Shown: positions 44,131-53,722 of the stretch, piece after piece
Position numbering within the stretch: the stretch's first letter is position 1
Layout of the letters: every line of letters begins with the position of its first letter
NCBI GenBank assembly: GCA_963809965.1
Contig: CAWELU010000061.1
Coordinates: 62,001-126,000, forward strand
Direction: 5' to 3'
Length of the DNA: 64,000 nt
DNA from: CAIWHR01 sp963809965
GTDB taxonomy: Bacteria; Pseudomonadota; Gammaproteobacteria; Burkholderiales; Casimicrobiaceae
Program-made: the position numbers and the translations under genes
Notes under the pieces: generated by a model
What the model saw: the letters and a program-made list of their open reading frames with translations, nothing else
Database searches by the model: none
What the model was told of the DNA's origin: nothing

Positions 44131-44228
44131 TCCTTGTTGCGGGCTGCCGCGCACGCTGCTGCTACTTCGTTCGCGCGTCCTTGGCGGTAGTCGCCGGCGC
44201 TGTCGGCACCGGGCGCGACCCCGATCGA

Positions 44229-45432
44229 TCAGCCGCCGACCTTCGTCGTCTGGCCACCCTTGATGATCGCGATCGGCTCGACGATTGCCGTTCTTCAACT
44301 GGAAGATCGTCATTTCGGCGTCCTTGCGGTCGCCCTTGTCGTCGAACTCGATGTGGCCGGTGGCCCCGTTGTAGGAGATCTTGGCAACTTCGGGCAGGTA
44401 CTTGGCCGGGTCGGTCGAGTCCGCCTTCTGCATCGCGGCGATCAGGATGTCCGGCCGCGTCGTAGAAGAACGGCGCGTACTGCTTGACCTCGCCGTACTT
44501 CGCCTTGAACGCGTCCTGGAACTCCTTCGACGCCATCTGCGTCGGAATGCCCGGCTGCGAGCAGATCAGGCCTTCGGCCGCCGGTCCGCCGAGCTTGGTC
44601 ATCTCGCTCGTGCACGCGCCGTCGCCGAACGCGAACGCCGCCTTGATGCCGAGTTCGCGGGCCTGCTTGATCATCGGCCCGGCCGTGGCGTCCATCCCGC
44701 CGTAGAAGATGACATCGGGATTCCTGCCCTTCATCTTGGTCAGGATCGCCTTGAAGTCGGTCGTCTTGTCGGTCGCCTTCTCGCGGGCGACCACTTGCGC
44801 GCCGGAGGCCTTCAGCGTCTTCTCGACTTCGTTGGCGAGGCCCTCGCCGTATGCGGTCGCGTCGTCGGCGATCGCGACCTTCTTCGCCTTCAGCTCGTTC
44901 GCGATATAGGACCCGACCGCGGGGCCCTGCTGGTCGTCGCGGCCAACCGTCCGGAACACGACCTTGAAGCCCTGCTCGGTCAGCTTCGGATTGGTCGCCG
45001 ATCCCGAGATCATCGGGATGCCGGCCTGGTTGTAGACAGCCGAGGCAGGAATCGTCACGCCCGAGTTGAGGTGACCGACAACGCCCGCCACCTTCGCGTC
45101 GACGAATTTCTGCGCGATCGTCGGCCCCATCTTCGGGTCGGCCTGGTCGTCTTCGGACATCATCTCGAACTTGACCGTCTTGCCGCCGATCTTGATCTTC
45201 TTGCTCGTGTCGCTTCGTCGATGGCCAGGTGGACGCCGTTCTCGTTGTCCTTGCCCAGGTGGGCGATGCCGCCCGTCAAGGGGCCGGCGACGCCGATCTT
45301 GACGACGACGACTTCCTCGACCGGCGCCTTCGGCGCTTCGGCTTTCTTCGGTTCTTCCTTGCCGCAACCGTAGACGGTCACGAGCGCGGCCGCGATGACG
45401 GTCAGGCCGAGCTTACGGGTCATGTTCATCAA
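44229..45432 (-). CDS. livK: Branched-chain amino acid ABC transporter substrate-binding protein (about three frameshifts)
   Basis: Periplasmic LIV-binding protein, about 400 residues. The leader (KLGLTVIAAALVTVYGCG) ends in a Cys, suggesting a lipoprotein. VKIGVAGPLTGGIAHLGKDNENG, a lost base at about 45210, KIGGKTVKFEMMSEDDQADP, VAGVVGHLNSGVTIPAS, YNQAGIPMISGSATNP, DVIFYGGMDATAGPMIKQAR, then +1 at about 44460 and about 44285 and the end KGGQTTKVGG. The net change (-1, +1, +1) fits the 3n+1 span. Start ATG 45432, 45429 or 45423. Confidence 0.92.
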
Positions 45433-45750
45433 CTACCTCCGGATTGGGATGGGAGAGGGGGAAAAGCGCAACTTGCGATTATTTCCCCTCCGGGTAGGCA
45501 TGTCAATCGTCCATTGGCGGAGATCCTAGCGGTGCGATTGGGCGAACGGCGGGACGCAGGTACCGATTCGTCGTGCGATCATCGGTAGCGCGATGATGTC
45601 GTCCGAACCGGCGGTCGCGCTCCTCCATGTCCACGTCGAGATCGGGCCTCGAGGCGGCCGCCAGCGCGGTCCATGGGTCAAGGGATGGCGCAAGTCGCGC
45701 CGACGAGTGCTGGCGGAGCGTTTCGATTGACTGGCGGGAACAATTGAATT

Positions 45751-45781
45751 GATAATAAATGACCGTCGGTCATTTATTATC
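45751..45781. promoter_or_regulatory. Perfect 31-bp palindromic operator, TetR-like
   Basis: Two 14-base arms, GATAATAAATGACC (45751-45764) and GGTCATTTATTATC (45768-45781), are exact reverse complements around the 3-base centre GTC. The core ATGACC-GTC-GGTCAT has the shape of operators bound by TetR-family dimers. Its AT content contrasts sharply with the GC-rich surroundings. It lies about 60 bases upstream of the -10-like box of the methyltransferase-rhodanese-tolC operon. No regulator gene is adjacent. Confidence 0.65.
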
Positions 45782-45842
45782 TCGAAAGTCGCCGCGGCGA
45801 GGCCTGGTGACCGAAGTCACGGAAATCCACCTCCCGCCGGGG

Positions 45843-45848
45843 TAGAGT
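45843..45848 (+). promoter_or_regulatory. Possible -10 of the methyltransferase-rhodanese-tolC operon
   Basis: TAGAGT in gggTAGAGTgccgg, 48 bases before the ATG at 45896. No clear -35. Confidence 0.35.
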
Positions 45849-45895
45849 GCCGGCAGGGTCTGCCGGCGGGTCTCCGGCCACGCAACCAATTCGCT

Positions 45896-46546
45896 ATGGA
45901 TATCGAGCGCGCGCGCTACAACATGGTCGAGCAGCAGGTTCGGACGTGGGAGGTGCTCGACCAGGACATTCTCGATCTGCTGTTTTGCGTCAAGCGCGAA
46001 GACTTCGTCCCAGCAGCCTACCGCATGCTGGCGTTCGCCGACCTCGAGATTCCGTTGGGGGACGGCGAGAAGATGTGGGTACCCAAGATGGAAGCGCGGG
46101 TCCTCCAGGAATTGCGGCTGCAACCCGGGGAGAGAGTGCTGGAGATCGGAACCGGCAGCGGCTACCTGACCGCTCTTCTCGCGAGCCGGGGCGCGACGGT
46201 CACGAGCGTCGAAATCAACGCCCGCCTCGCCCTCGAGGCGAAGGCAAGGCTCGCCCGGTCCGGGTTCGCCGGGGTCGAGCTGGCAGTTGGAAGCGCTGCC
46301 ATGGGCTGGGGCCGCGAGACCTACGACGCCATCGTGCTGACGGGATCGACACCGGTGTTGCCGGAGGCGTTCGTCGGTCAGTTGACGCCAGGCGGACGCC
46401 TGTTCGCCGTCGTCGGTGATGCGCCGGTGATGAAGGCTCGGCTCGTGCGCTGGGTCGCACCGGACGCGCTCGCCACGCAGGATCTGTTCGAGACCGTGAT
46501 CGATCCGTTGAAGAACGCCGCGACGCCGTCGCGGTTCGAATTTTGA
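45896..46546 (+). CDS. Protein-L-isoaspartate O-methyltransferase family protein
   Basis: SAM-dependent methyltransferase of the PCMT family, 216 residues, intact. YNMVEQQVRTWEVLDQDILD and VKREDFVPAAYRMLAFAD at the start; SAM motif I VLEIGTGSGYLTALLAS; motif II YDAIVLTGSTPVLPEAF; GGRLFAVVGDAP. This tolC-linked subgroup is distinct from classical Pcm, so repair of isoaspartate is likely but not proven. Overlaps the rhodanese gene by 4 bases. Confidence 0.88.
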   Translation: MDIERARYNMVEQQVRTWEVLDQDILDLLFCVKREDFVPAAYRMLAFADLEIPLGDGEKMWVPKMEARVLQELRLQPGERVLEIGTGSGYLTALLASRGATVTSVEINARLALEAKARLARSGFAGVELAVGSAAMGWGRETYDAIVLTGSTPVLPEAFVGQLTPGGRLFAVVGDAPVMKARLVRWVAPDALATQDLFETVIDPLKNAATPSRFEF

Positions 46547-46869
46547 TCCCGCAGCTTTCGCCGGTCGAGCTCGATCGCTGGCGCGCCGACGGCGCGCGCG
46601 AAGCGCCGCTGCTGGTCGACGTGCGCGAGCGCTGGGAATTCGAGTATTGCCGGATCGACGGCTCGCTGTCGATGCCCTTGAGCGAATTCGCGCGGCGCTA
46701 CGCCGAGCTGCCGCATGATCGCGCGCTGGTGCTGGTGTGTCACCACGGCCGCCGCAGCCAGCACGCTGCGATGCTGCTCGAAGGCGCCGGATTTGGCCGC
46801 GTGCACAACCTTCAGGGCGGAGTCGCCGCGTGGGCGGAAGAGGTCGAACCGACAATGAAAAAGTACTGA
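46543..46869 (+). CDS. Rhodanese-domain protein
   Basis: A single rhodanese domain of 108 residues, start TTG 46543 overlapping the methyltransferase stop. LLVDVRERWEFEYCRIDGSLSM and the active-site loop VLVCHHGRRSQHAAMLL with catalytic Cys, then GFGRVHNLQGGVAAWAEEV. Sulfur transfer partner unknown. Fixed neighbour of tolC in many Burkholderiales. Confidence 0.92.
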   Translation: MIPQLSPVELDRWRADGAREAPLLVDVRERWEFEYCRIDGSLSMPLSEFARRYAELPHDRALVLVCHHGRRSQHAAMLLEGAGFGRVHNLQGGVAAWAEEVEPTMKKY

Positions 46870-46881
46870 GGGATTGCCGAA

Positions 46882-48222
46882 ATGACGCGACGACTTCGCA
46901 CCTTTTCCCTGCCCATCGTGCTTTGCGCCGCGTTGCTCGCGTCGCCCGCCGCGGCCGAGGACCTGCAGCAGATCTATGCCGAGGCGCTGCGCGCGGACCC
47001 CGGCATTGCCGCGGCCAAGGCGCAGTGGGAAGCGACGCAGGAGAGGGCCCCGCAGGCGCGGGCCGGACTGCTGCCGAACGTATCCGCTTCGGGTGCGGGC
47101 AACCTGACCAACTACGATGCGACGATCAAGAGCGATCCGCCGGTCGACATCAACCGGAATTTCAACCAGTACAACGCAATCGTCTCCGCGTCGCAGCCGC
47201 TGTTCCGCTACCAGAACCTGATTCTCTACGACCAGGCGAAGCAGCAGGTCGCGCAGGCCGATTTCATCCTCAACGTGGCAAGGCAGGATCTTATCGTCCG
47301 GGTCGCGGTCGCCTATTTCGACATCCTGCTGGCACAGTTCAACATCGAGCTCGCGGAGAGCCAGAAAAAGGCGGTCTCGGAGCAGCTTGCGCAGGCAAAG
47401 CGCAATTTCGAGGTTGGTGTCGCGACGATCACCGACACCAACGAGGCGCAGGCCAAGTACGATGCGATCGTCGCGCAGGAGATCACGACCCGGAACGAAT
47501 ACGACAACCGGGTGACCGCGCTCCGCGCGATCATCGGTCGTTATCCGAGGGAGCTGCGCAAGCTTGGCAGCGGCTTCCAGCCGGAGCTGCCGCAGCCGAA
47601 TGTCGCCGACTTCTGGGTCGACCGGGCGCTGAAGGAAAACCTCAACGTACGCATCGCCGAGGCGAATTTCGAGATCGCGAAACTGGAGATCGACCGGGCC
47701 AGGGGCGGCCACTATCCGACGCTCGATCTGGTCGGCAGCTATTCGTGGCAGGGATCGAACGCCGCGGTCACAACGACCACCTCGAGCGATCAGCGCAGCG
47801 GCACGATCGGGCTGCAACTCAATGTGCCCATCTACCAGGGAGGGTTCGTCGAATCGCGCGTGCGCGAGGCAATCGCTTTGCAGGACAAGGCACGGCAGGA
47901 TCTCGAGACTGCGCGCCGTGTCGCGCTGTTCCAGGCGCAAACCGGTTACACGGGTGTCACCAGCGCTGTCGCCTCCGTGAAGGCGTTCGAGCAGGCGGTC
48001 GTCTCCGCCGAGAGTGCGCTCGCGTCGAATATTCTGGGCCAGGAAGTCGGCGTGCGGACGAATCTCGACGTCCTCAACGTCCAGCAGAACGTCTACTCGA
48101 CGCGGCGCGATCTCGCCAACGCGGTCTTTCAGTACATCGTCGCCACGCTGCGGTTGAAGGCGGCGGTCGGGACGCTTTCCGATCAGGACGTCGAGGAGAT
48201 CAACCGCTACCTCCGGGGCTGA
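46882..48222 (+). CDS. tolC: TolC-family outer-membrane efflux channel
   Basis: Trimeric outer-membrane/periplasmic tunnel for type I secretion and multidrug efflux. 446 residues, intact, with a signal peptide (LPIVLCAALLASPAAAEDL). Two repeats of the OEP domain: QIYAEALRADPGIAAAKAQW... and the second from about residue 230 (WVDRALKENLNVRIAEANFEIA; LNVPIYQGGFVESRVREA). No inner-membrane pump or adaptor is adjacent. Its 3' end overlaps the waaA 3' end by 16 bases. Confidence 0.94.
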   Translation: MTRRLRTFSLPIVLCAALLASPAAAEDLQQIYAEALRADPGIAAAKAQWEATQERAPQARAGLLPNVSASGAGNLTNYDATIKSDPPVDINRNFNQYNAIVSASQPLFRYQNLILYDQAKQQVAQADFILNVARQDLIVRVAVAYFDILLAQFNIELAESQKKAVSEQLAQAKRNFEVGVATITDTNEAQAKYDAIVAQEITTRNEYDNRVTALRAIIGRYPRELRKLGSGFQPELPQPNVADFWVDRALKENLNVRIAEANFEIAKLEIDRARGGHYPTLDLVGSYSWQGSNAAVTTTTSSDQRSGTIGLQLNVPIYQGGFVESRVREAIALQDKARQDLETARRVALFQAQTGYTGVTSAVASVKAFEQAVVSAESALASNILGQEVGVRTNLDVLNVQQNVYSTRRDLANAVFQYIVATLRLKAAVGTLSDQDVEEINRYLRG

Positions 48223-49508
48223 GTTCCCGCCCGCGGTTGATGGTCCGTCATCGTCGCGGCGAGCCGCGGCTCGAGCCAGGCCCACAACCGGTCCACCGCG
48301 CCGCGGTTGGCAGCATGAAACGCCTGCGCCGCGGCGCGCATCGCGCCGCGGCGCACCGGATCGTCGAGTAACGAGGCAATGCCGGCGACAAGCGCCGACG
48401 CATCGGCAATCTGGATTGCGGCGCCCGTGTCGAGCGCCTTTTGCGTCGCTTCGGCAAAGTTGAACATGTGCGGACCGACGAGCGTCGGGCGCTCGGCAGC
48501 GATAGGCTCGAGCAGGTTCTGTCCGCCCAGCGGCAGCAGGCTGCCGCCGACAAAGACGACATCCGCGCCGATGCAGTAAGCGAGCATCTCCCCCATCGAG
48601 TCGCCAAGCACCACGTCGACGTCCGCCGGCACCGGCGCGTTGTCGCTTCTGCGCACGAAAGGAATGCCGCGATGTCGCAGCAGTTCGGCAACTACGCCAA
48701 AGCGCTGCGGATGGCGCGGCACGATGACCGTCAACGTGCGGGCAGGCAGCGGGTGCGCGGCGAGCGCATCGAGGATCAGCGCTTCCTCAGCGTCGCGCGT
48801 CGAAGCGGCGAGCCAGACGGGCCGTTGCTCACCGAAGCAAACCCGGAGCTCGCGTCCAAGCGCAAGCGCAGCGTCGGGGACCTGGACATCGAACTTGAGG
48901 TTGCCGGTTACCACCGGCGCCGGGGCGCCGAGCGCGACGAAACGCGCGGCATCCGCTGGGGCGACGGCGGCGATGCCAGTCAATGCTGCGAACATCGGTC
49001 GCGAGAGCACGGGAATACGCGCGTAGCCGGCCGCCGATTTTTCCGACAACCTGGCGTTGACGAGCCAGACCGGAACGCCGGCGGCACGTGTGCCGGCCAG
49101 CAAGTTGGGCCAGAGCTCGGTCTCCAGGACAATGCCGGCACGCGGCCGGAAGTGGCGGAGGAATGCACTGACGGCGAACGGGACGTCATAGGGCAACCAG
49201 GCCTGCACCACGCGATCGCCGAAAAGCGCGTGACCCGCGGCCCGCCCGGTTGCGGTCATATGCGTGAGCAGCACGGTCGCGTCCGGATACGCCTGCGCCA
49301 GCTTCCCGACAAGCGGCGCGGCAGCTCGGGTCTCGCCGAGTGAAACCGCGTGCACCCACAGGACGGGTGGCCGTGCGGCCATTGCGTAATGCCCGTAACG
49401 CTCGGCGATGTGGACGCGATAGCCCGGCTCGCGGCGCCCGCGCCACCAGAGGCGCAACGGCAGCAGCGGTAGCGCCAGCAGCCACAGCAGCGTGTAGAAC
49501 GCGCGCAC
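48207..49508 (-). CDS. waaA: 3-deoxy-D-manno-octulosonic acid transferase
   Basis: Adds Kdo to lipid IVA at the cytoplasmic face of the inner membrane. 433 residues, intact, GTG start. N-terminal anchor LLWLLALPLLPLRLWW; HAVSLGETRAAAPLVGKL; ETELWPNLL with the catalytic Glu; VTGNLKFDV; FVGGSLLPLGGQNLLEPIA. 12 bases downstream of waaC, so one LPS-core transcript. Confidence 0.95.
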   Translation of the reverse strand: MRAFYTLLWLLALPLLPLRLWWRGRREPGYRVHIAERYGHYAMAARPPVLWVHAVSLGETRAAAPLVGKLAQAYPDATVLLTHMTATGRAAGHALFGDRVVQAWLPYDVPFAVSAFLRHFRPRAGIVLETELWPNLLAGTRAAGVPVWLVNARLSEKSAAGYARIPVLSRPMFAALTGIAAVAPADAARFVALGAPAPVVTGNLKFDVQVPDAALALGRELRVCFGEQRPVWLAASTRDAEEALILDALAAHPLPARTLTVIVPRHPQRFGVVAELLRHRGIPFVRRSDNAPVPADVDVVLGDSMGEMLAYCIGADVVFVGGSLLPLGGQNLLEPIAAERPTLVGPHMFNFAEATQKALDTGAAIQIADASALVAGIASLLDDPVRRGAMRAAAQAFHAANRGAVDRLWAWLEPRLAATMTDHQPRAGTQPRR

Positions 49509-49520
49509 GATGCAGGTCGC

Positions 49521-50498
49521 CTAACAGGTCGGCGCGCCGCTTCGCAGCAGCGCCCCGGCAGCGGTCATTACGTCACTCGGTGTCGGAACGCGCCCAACGC
49601 CGCCCAGATCACGTGCGAGCGGGCTCGCGCGTTCGATGCCGGCGAGCCGCGGATCGGTCGCCACGAACAGCGATACCGTTGGGACTCCCAGGGCCGCGGC
49701 AAGATGCACGAGTCCGGTGTCTACGCCAACGACGAGTGCCGCGCGCACTAGCACCGCGGCCAACGTCTTTAGCGACTGCCGCCCCGACACGAGTGCGCCA
49801 GGTATTGCTGCCGCCAGCCGCTCGGCGCAACTGCGCTCGATGTCCGTTCCCCAGGGAAGCAGAACCGCGTATCCGCGCGTCGCGTACGCCTCGATCAGGA
49901 TGCGCCAGTGGGCCTCCGGCCATAGCTTCTCGTCGCGTGAGGTCGCGTGTACGAATACGACGTAGGGACCCTGCGGCACGGTCGCGTCGGTGAGCGGAGG
50001 CACGGCGAAGCCGAACCGCGCCGGCCCGGCCTTGGCGTAGCCCAGCGCCGCGGCCGCCAACTGCCGACAGCGATCGACGAAATGCTGTTGGGGATCGATG
50101 CGGTGATGCACGTCGTGGGCGAGCGTCGCGAGGGGCTCGCGAATGCTGCGTCGATCCGGGCCGTGCCGCACGCCGCGCGCCATGCGTGCCAGCACCGCTC
50201 CCTTGATCTGCTCCTGCAGATCGAGCACGGCGGCATACTCGTCCTGCCGAAGCTGTCGTCGGAATGCGTCGAATTCACGCCAGGTCGCGCCGGCCAACAA
50301 CGATCGGCGCCAGCGCCGCAGCGCGACCGGGATCACGCGCCGGATCCCGAGATGCATCCCGACCAGCGGCGCGAAGTTCTCTTCGGCCACCCAGTCGATC
50401 GCGAGTTCCGGCCGTGCCGCGTGGACATCGGCCACCAGAGCGAGCGCGTACACGATGTCACCGAGCGACGAGGGTCGGATGACCAGGATCGCGCTCAC
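49521..50498 (-). CDS. waaC: Lipopolysaccharide heptosyltransferase I
   Basis: GT9 enzyme attaching the first heptose to Kdo. 325 residues, intact, GTG start. ILVIRPSSLGDIVYALALVADV, DLQEQIKGAVLARM, VVFVHATSRDEKLWPEAHW, LLPWGTDIERSCAERLA, VVGVDTGLVHLAAALGVPTVSLF. Divergent from the glycosyltransferase at 50697. Confidence 0.94.
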   Translation of the reverse strand: MSAILVIRPSSLGDIVYALALVADVHAARPELAIDWVAEENFAPLVGMHLGIRRVIPVALRRWRRSLLAGATWREFDAFRRQLRQDEYAAVLDLQEQIKGAVLARMARGVRHGPDRRSIREPLATLAHDVHHRIDPQQHFVDRCRQLAAAALGYAKAGPARFGFAVPPLTDATVPQGPYVVFVHATSRDEKLWPEAHWRILIEAYATRGYAVLLPWGTDIERSCAERLAAAIPGALVSGRQSLKTLAAVLVRAALVVGVDTGLVHLAAALGVPTVSLFVATDPRLAGIERASPLARDLGGVGRVPTPSDVMTAAGALLRSGAPTC

Positions 50499-50639
50499 GG
50501 CGCGGGCGCTTCGAACCGGGAACGATTGGCGCCTTGGAAGCTCTGCTCCGAGGAGTACTCAGCGTCGCACGACCTCAACGGCCGCTGCGAATCGGCACAC
50601 ATCGGTGGCCACGGCGGGGCGCCGCGCGGTGAAACGCCG

Positions 50640-50645
50640 TAGAAT
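50640..50645 (+). promoter_or_regulatory. -10 element before the glycosyltransferase
   Basis: TAGAAT in ccgTAGAATgggcg, 51 bases before the ATG at 50697. No good -35. It could drive the glycosyltransferase, epimerase and rml genes. Confidence 0.45.
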
Positions 50646-50696
50646 GGGCGCATCACGTTCGCATGCGGCGCCGCCGGCGTCGCGACCGAAAGGCGC

Positions 50697-51464
50697 ATGC
50701 CCGGGCCGCTCCCCTTGAGTCTTTGTGTGATCACGCGCGATGCTGCCGGGCAGCTTGCGGGTTGTCTCGCGTCGGTGCCGTTCTCTGGCGAGATTGTCGT
50801 CGTCGATTCGGGCAGCCGCGATGATACCGTGGAAATCGCCCGGCGCTGCGGCGCACGGGTGATCGAACAGCCGTGGCTCGGATTCGGCCTGCAGAAGAAT
50901 TTCGCCGTGGCCAGCGCGACACACGATTGGGTTCTGTGCCTGGACGCCGACGAGCGCGTGACGCCGGCACTCGGCGCGGCAATCGGCGCGGCAATCGCCG
51001 GCGCACCGGCCGCCGCCGCGTATGCTATGGCTCGCCGCAACCGTTTTCTCGGCCGCTGGCTTGCCCACGGTGAAGGCTATCCGGACTGGAACGTGCGACT
51101 CTTCGATCGGCGCCGGGCCCGCTGGTCCGATGACGCGGTGCACGAGCACGTGATCACCGACGGGCCGGTCGCGCGGCTTCAGGGCGACCTGCTGCATGCC
51201 TCGGCCGAATCGCTCGACGCGTATGTCGCGAAGCAGAACCGCTACACCACCCTGCAGGCTCAGGCGATGCACGCGCGCGGCGAGAGCGCGAGCGCGTTGC
51301 GGCTCGTCGGCTCACCAATCGCGCGGTTCCTGCGCTTCTACCTGGTCAAGCTGGGGTTTCTCGACGGCGTGGCCGGGTTCGTCCATATCGCGATCGGCTG
51401 TTTCGCGAGCTTCGTGAAATACGCGAAGCTGCGCGCGCTCACCAGCGGGCAGCGGGAAGGGTGA
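50697..51464 (+). CDS. WaaE/KdtX-like glycosyltransferase family 2
   Basis: A 255-residue GT2 enzyme of the LPS-core beta-1,4-glucosyltransferase type. PLSLCVITRDAAGQLAGCL, IVVVDSGSRDDTVEIA, WVLCLDADERVTPAL (DxD-type DAD), RRNRFLGRWLAHG-YPDWNVRLF, AVHEHVITDG. The C-terminal amphipathic part (FLRFYLVKLGFLDGVAGFVH) is typical. Beside waaC/waaA it probably extends the inner core. Intact. Confidence 0.88.
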   Translation: MPGPLPLSLCVITRDAAGQLAGCLASVPFSGEIVVVDSGSRDDTVEIARRCGARVIEQPWLGFGLQKNFAVASATHDWVLCLDADERVTPALGAAIGAAIAGAPAAAAYAMARRNRFLGRWLAHGEGYPDWNVRLFDRRRARWSDDAVHEHVITDGPVARLQGDLLHASAESLDAYVAKQNRYTTLQAQAMHARGESASALRLVGSPIARFLRFYLVKLGFLDGVAGFVHIAIGCFASFVKYAKLRALTSGQREG

Positions 51465-51501
51465 GCGTCGTGCGTATCCCCATACCCGACCGGCGGGCCG
51501 C

Positions 51502-52480
51502 ATGAACGTCCTCGTTACCGGCTGCGCTGGTTTCATCGGGATGCACACGGCCGAGCGTCTCCTGGCGCAGGGGGTCGCGGTCGTCGGCGTCGACAGCCTC
51601 GATCCGTATTACGAGGTCACGCTGAAGGAGTCGCGTCTCGCGCGCCTGGCCCGGCATCCGGGTTTCCGTTTCGAGCGCGCGGATCTCGCGGATGCGGCGG
51701 CAACGGCCCGGCTCTTTTTGGACTCCCGCTGCACGCATGTCATCCATCTCGCGGCGCAGCCGGGGGTTCGCTATTCGCTCGTCAATCCCGAGGCGTACCT
51801 GACGAATAACGTCCTGGCGTTCGGCCATGTGCTCGAGGGCTGCCGGAAGAGCGGGATCGCACACCTCGTCTATGCCTCGAGCTCGAGCGTCTACGGCGCG
51901 AATCACACCCTGCCGTTTTCCGAGGACCAGCGCGTCGATCACCCCGTCAGCCTGTACGCGGCGACCAAGAAGGCGAACGAATTGTTCGCGCACAGCTACA
52001 GTCATCTGTATGCAATGCCGACGACGGGCCTGCGCTTTTTCACGGTGTACGGACCCTGGGGGCGGCCCGACATGGCGCCGATGCTGTTCACGAAGGCGAT
52101 TCTCGCGGGCACGCCGATCCGCGTGTTCAACGAGGGCCGGATGCGGCGCGATTTCACGTACGTCGACGACATCGTCGAGGCGCTCGTGCGCGTGCTGGAA
52201 CTCCCGCCCGCCGGCGGCGGCGCTCCGTACGCGATCTACAACATCGGCAATCACGACGCGGTCGAGCTCACGGCGTTCATTGCCGCGCTGGAGCGACTCC
52301 TCGGCCGATCCGCGATCCGGGAGTACGCGCCGATGCAGCCGGGCGACGTTCCCGCAACCTACGCAGCCATCGACCGGCTCGCTGCGCTCACCGGGTTTGC
52401 GCCGCGAACCTCGCTCGAGGATGGACTTGCGCGGTTCGTCGCGTGGTACCGCGATTATTACCGTATCCCGGCGAGCATAG
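51502..52480 (+). CDS. NAD-dependent nucleotide-sugar epimerase (one frameshift near the end)
   Basis: Short-chain dehydrogenase of the UDP-glucuronate 4-epimerase type, 325 residues after repair. VTGCAGFIGMHTAERLL (NAD), VDSLDPYYEVTLKESRLARL, HLAAQPGVRYSLVNPEAYL, ASSSSVYGAN and the catalytic YAATKKANEL. Without repair the frame runs on into rmlB; one inserted base near the end (about 52455-52470, after VAWYRDYY) gives a TAG at 52478-52480. Substrate inferred from similarity; probably supplies galacturonate or a related sugar for surface polysaccharide. Confidence 0.87.
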
Positions 52481-52650
52481 CGTCGTGCCGGTGCTATCAT
52501 TCGCGGAGCGTTTCCATGCGTGCGCCGGCGCCAACCGGCGCGTTTCTCCGCTCCCGTTGCGATTATGCGCGTGACCAGAGATGGACCTCGCGGCTGCGGC
52601 TTCGCGTCCTTCGCCCCCGAACCTCGACCAAGACCGTCCCCGGGCACGCG

Positions 52651-53711
52651 ATGCTATTGGTAACCGGCGGGGCCGGCTTCATCGGCGCCAACTTCGTGCT
52701 CGACCGACTCGCGCGGGGCGACGAGTCCGTGGTGAATCTCGACAAGCTCACCTACGCCGGAAATCTCGGCAACCTCGCGGCCGTGGCCGCGGACCCCCGG
52801 CACATCTTCGTGCGCGGCGACATCGGCGACCGCGCGCAGGTCGACGCACTGCTCGCGCAGCACAAGCCGCGCGCCGATCGTCAATTTCGCGGCGGAAAGC
52901 CATGTCGATCGCTCGATCCACGGGCCCGCCGCGTTCATCGCGACCAACGTCGTCGGGCACCTTCACTCTGCTCGAAGCGGCGCGCGACTACTGGGCGGGG
53001 ATGCCCGCGACGGAGCGCGCGGAATTCCGCTTCCTGCACGTCTCGACCGACGAGGTGTACGGTTCGCTCGGACCCGACGATCCGCCGTTCTCGGAGACCA
53101 CGCCGTATGCACCGAACAGCCCTTACTCGGCGTCGAAGGCGGCCTCCGACCACCTGGTGCGTGCGTACCACCACACGTACGGCCTGCCGACACTCACCAC
53201 GAATTGCTCCAACAACTATGGCCCGCTGCAATTTCCCGAGAAGCTCATTCCGCTGATGATCGTCAATGCGCTCGCGGGCAGGCCGTTACCGGTCTACGGT
53301 GACGGTCGCAACGTGCGCGACTGGCTCTACGTAGGCGACCATTGCGCAGCGATCCAGGCAGTGCTTGCCGGCGGGCGTCCGGGGGAGACCTACAACATCG
53401 GGGGCAACGCCGAGATGCAGAACCTCGAGGTCGTGCGCACGGTGTGCCGGATCCTCGCCGAGCTCGTGCCCGGCCGCGATTACGCCGAGTTGATCACCTA
53501 CGTCAAGGACCGGCCAGGGCACGATCGCCGCTACGCCATCGACGCATCGAAAATCCGCCGCGAGCTCATGTGGGCACCGACGGAAACCTTCGACACCGGC
53601 ATGCGCCGCACCGTGCAGTGGTATCTCGACAACAGTGCATGGCTCGCCGCGGTGACGAGCGGGGAATACCAGCAATGGATCTCGCTCAACTACCGCACCG
53701 CGGCCGCGTGA
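52651..53711 (+). CDS. rmlB: dTDP-glucose 4,6-dehydratase (two frameshifts)
   Basis: Second step of dTDP-L-rhamnose synthesis. 352 residues after repair. LLVTGGAGFIGANFVLDRL, LDKLTYAGNLGNL, +1 at about 52880 restoring IVNFAAESHVDRSIHGP, +1 at about 52956 restoring VVGTFTLLEAARDYW, VSTDEVYGSL, PYSASKAASDHLVRAY, TNCSNNYGPLQFPEKLIP, YVKDRPGHDRRYAID. In 52481-52650 I see only a TATCAT box (52496-52501) that might be its -10. First gene of rmlBACD. Confidence 0.95.
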
Positions 53712-53722
53712 GGGAGGCGCCG

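Larger units (their letters stand above)
45433..45895. other. 463-base intergenic region between livK and the methyltransferase operon
   Basis: No convincing gene. It holds the promoter side of livK (first about 60 bases are purine-rich on the plus strand), a 45-codon reading frame at 45592-45729 without recognisable similarity, the AT-rich perfect palindrome at 45751-45781, a small inverted repeat GTGAC/GTCAC (45807-45820), and a TAGAGT box (45843-45848) followed by a 7-bp GC hairpin (45849-45865). Confidence 0.7.

Noticed and set aside
45592..45729. 45-codon reading frame in the livK-methyltransferase gap
   Set aside because: No ribosome site, no similarity that I recognise, and Arg-rich composition typical of chance frames.
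51502..53256. A frame joining the epimerase to the start of rmlB
   Set aside because: The junction region has no domain similarity; one inserted base near 52460 gives a TAG at 52478-52480 at the normal family length, and rmlB has its own ATG.
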